A stretch of DNA of 64,000 nt, taken from positions 1,567,501 through 1,631,500 of the forward strand of contig CANJKZ010000114.1 of the NCBI GenBank assembly GCA_947471745.1, written 5' to 3'. The position numbers were made by a program, and so were the translations under genes. Below, in pieces: positions 62,946 to 64,000 of the stretch. Below the pieces are notes generated by a model. That model did not search any database. It saw only the letters and a list, made by a program, of their open reading frames with translations, and was not told the DNA's origin. The stretch comes from Closterium sp. Naga37s-1. Lineage: Eukaryota; Streptophyta; Zygnematophyceae; Desmidiales; Closteriaceae. The stretch's first letter is position 1. Each line of letters begins with the position of its first letter.

Positions 62946-64000
62946 ATGGCCAACGGCATCACTTTGTGCGAGGTCAACGTGAATGGCCTCGGAAGCAACG
63001 GGAAAAGAAACAAGAACCTGAAGTGGCTGAAGAGAACGGCAGACATCATGGTGCTAACAGACACAAGAGTAGGAGAGGATCACAATTTTTGGACTCAGTT
63101 AAGACCAACGGCGGTGGTGGCGGTGGCTCCCAGCCAGAAAGCAGGGGGAGTTGCCGTCCTCTCGTTTACAGAAGGCGTGAAATTCACTAATGTCACGAAG
63201 CACAGCTCCGGTAGACTAGTGGGGGTCACGGTCAGCAGCACGCACCTGAGTTTCCGGCTGATAGCAGCGTACCTGCCAGCGCAGGCGGGTACAAGGTCTT
63301 CCTTCCTCGCCAGTGGACTTGCTCCTTTTGTCAGGATGCAGCCGACGGCAGCTCACTTGGTGCTGATGGGTGACCTCAATCTGGTTGAAGACCCAGAGTT
63401 GGACATGTCCTCACGGGCTGGCTCAGGAACGGAGGATCTGAGGTTGCGGAATTTCTGGCCATCACATGACCTGCGAGATGCCTTTCGCGCGTTGCACCCA
63501 ACTCGGCGGGAGTATACGTTTTACTCCAAGGCGTCGCAGACGAGCTCGCGAATCGACAGAGCGTTGGTCTCGCTTTCAGCTTTGGGGCAATTGACGGAGG
63601 CGAAGCATGTTCGGGTCCCCAAGTCGTTGTCCGACCACTGGTTTGCGATTCGAGTGGGCTTCTCGGTCGCCTCGTCCCTGGAGAGGGGGCCGGGGATGTG
63701 GAGGCTACAGGCGAAACAAGTGAATACGCATGGGGTGAAAGCTGTAACGGAAAAGATCCTTAAGAGGCTGGAGGAGGAGCCTGACTGCGGCATAGACAAG
63801 ACACTTCGTCTCCTTTCGGCAGGACTGCGCGCGCACACAAGGGAGGAGAAAAAACGGGTCAAGGCGACGATTGCACATCTGGAGCAGGAGGTGGAGGATT
63901 TGAGGCATGCAGTAATGCAGCGGCCGAGGAACAGGCGACTGCAGGACAGACTGGCGCTTCAGGAAGCTCACCTGGAGGCCTACCTTGAGAGGGATAAGGA
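62946..64000 (+). CDS. LINE ORF2 endonuclease domain (partial)
   Basis: Begins MANGITLCEVNVNGLGSNGK one base after the ORF1 stop. An apurinic-type endonuclease/exonuclease/phosphatase fold is indicated by VNVNGL, IMVLTDTRVGED, LVLMGDLNLVEDPELD, SRIDRALVSLSAL and the terminal SDHWFAIRV. It nicks target DNA to prime reverse transcription. The second motif reads TDTR where many L1 enzymes have TET or QET. A region rich in Arg/Glu helices follows (KRVKATIAHLEQEVEDLRHA). The frame runs off the window; reverse transcriptase is expected next. Confidence 0.85.
   Translation, partial: MANGITLCEVNVNGLGSNGKRNKNLKWLKRTADIMVLTDTRVGEDHNFWTQLRPTAVVAVAPSQKAGGVAVLSFTEGVKFTNVTKHSSGRLVGVTVSSTHLSFRLIAAYLPAQAGTRSSFLASGLAPFVRMQPTAAHLVLMGDLNLVEDPELDMSSRAGSGTEDLRLRNFWPSHDLRDAFRALHPTRREYTFYSKASQTSSRIDRALVSLSALGQLTEAKHVRVPKSLSDHWFAIRVGFSVASSLERGPGMWRLQAKQVNTHGVKAVTEKILKRLEEEPDCGIDKTLRLLSAGLRAHTREEKKRVKATIAHLEQEVEDLRHAVMQRPRNRRLQDRLALQEAHLEAYLERDK

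Larger units (their letters stand above)
60837..64000 (+). mobile_element. L1-like non-LTR retrotransposon (LINE), 3' part outside window
   Basis: Starts at the sharp junction with copia at 60836/60837 and holds ORF1 (to 62944) and the start of ORF2 (from 62946). RT, the 3' end and the A tail lie beyond the window. It inserted into the copia copy, which itself had inserted into a hAT gene. Confidence 0.8.

Overview
The window is nuclear DNA from a eukaryote. It has GT-AG introns, a leucine-rich-repeat receptor kinase split into many 72-nt phase-2 exons, Ty1/copia elements primed by initiator-Met tRNA (TGGTATCAGAGC-type primer sites), hAT elements and an L1-like LINE. The plant-type receptor kinase and the very GC-rich, repeat-laden copia elements suggest a streptophyte green alga or an early-diverging land plant. 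A zygnematophycean alga such as Closterium is my best guess, but this is an inference and not proven by the sequence.

Layout. 1-3731: minus-strand copia element running off the left edge. 3750-6180: an unrecognised host gene with internally duplicated exon pieces, interrupted by a complete 358-bp TRIM-type mini-LTR element (4104-4461). 6481-6971: a Harbinger/Tourist-like MITE. 7008-9121: remnant of a copia element with a good gag. 9299-10444: a deleted LTR-element derivative with an intact target-site duplication. 11218-11645: decayed RRM exon pieces resembling MRD1/RBM19, broken by the next element. 11646-25355: a copia element (5-bp duplication CGAGG) split by a second copia element on the opposite strand (14112-20830, duplication TTTTG). 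26185-46490: one LRR receptor-like kinase gene of about 20 exons. Several introns carry their own satellite, including 68 identical copies of a 30-bp unit, and the last intron holds a decayed hAT transposase. 47264-50090: a second hAT transposase, plus strand. 50406-57341: a complete copia element (duplication TATAC) with gag. 57600-59203: a third hAT fragment, cut by a copia copy (59204-60836) closely matching the 14112-20830 family. That copy is in turn cut by an L1-like LINE (60837 to the window end).

The only host gene that looks functional end to end is the receptor kinase. Its lysine, HRD and DFG motifs are intact, but one LRR exon has a 2-bp expansion that would break the frame. The rest is a transposon landscape in which target-site duplications let the insertion order be read.

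The most unusual signal is recurrent. At several unrelated host loci (4.0-4.8 kb, 11.2-11.6 kb, 30.4-30.6 kb, 32.0-32.2 kb, 38.5-38.7 kb and 45.7-46.2 kb) the edge of an exon together with its splice site is copied two to seven times in tandem. A second unusual signal is that in-frame stops in the 50.4-57.3 kb copia element are all TAG at places where CAG (Gln) fits.
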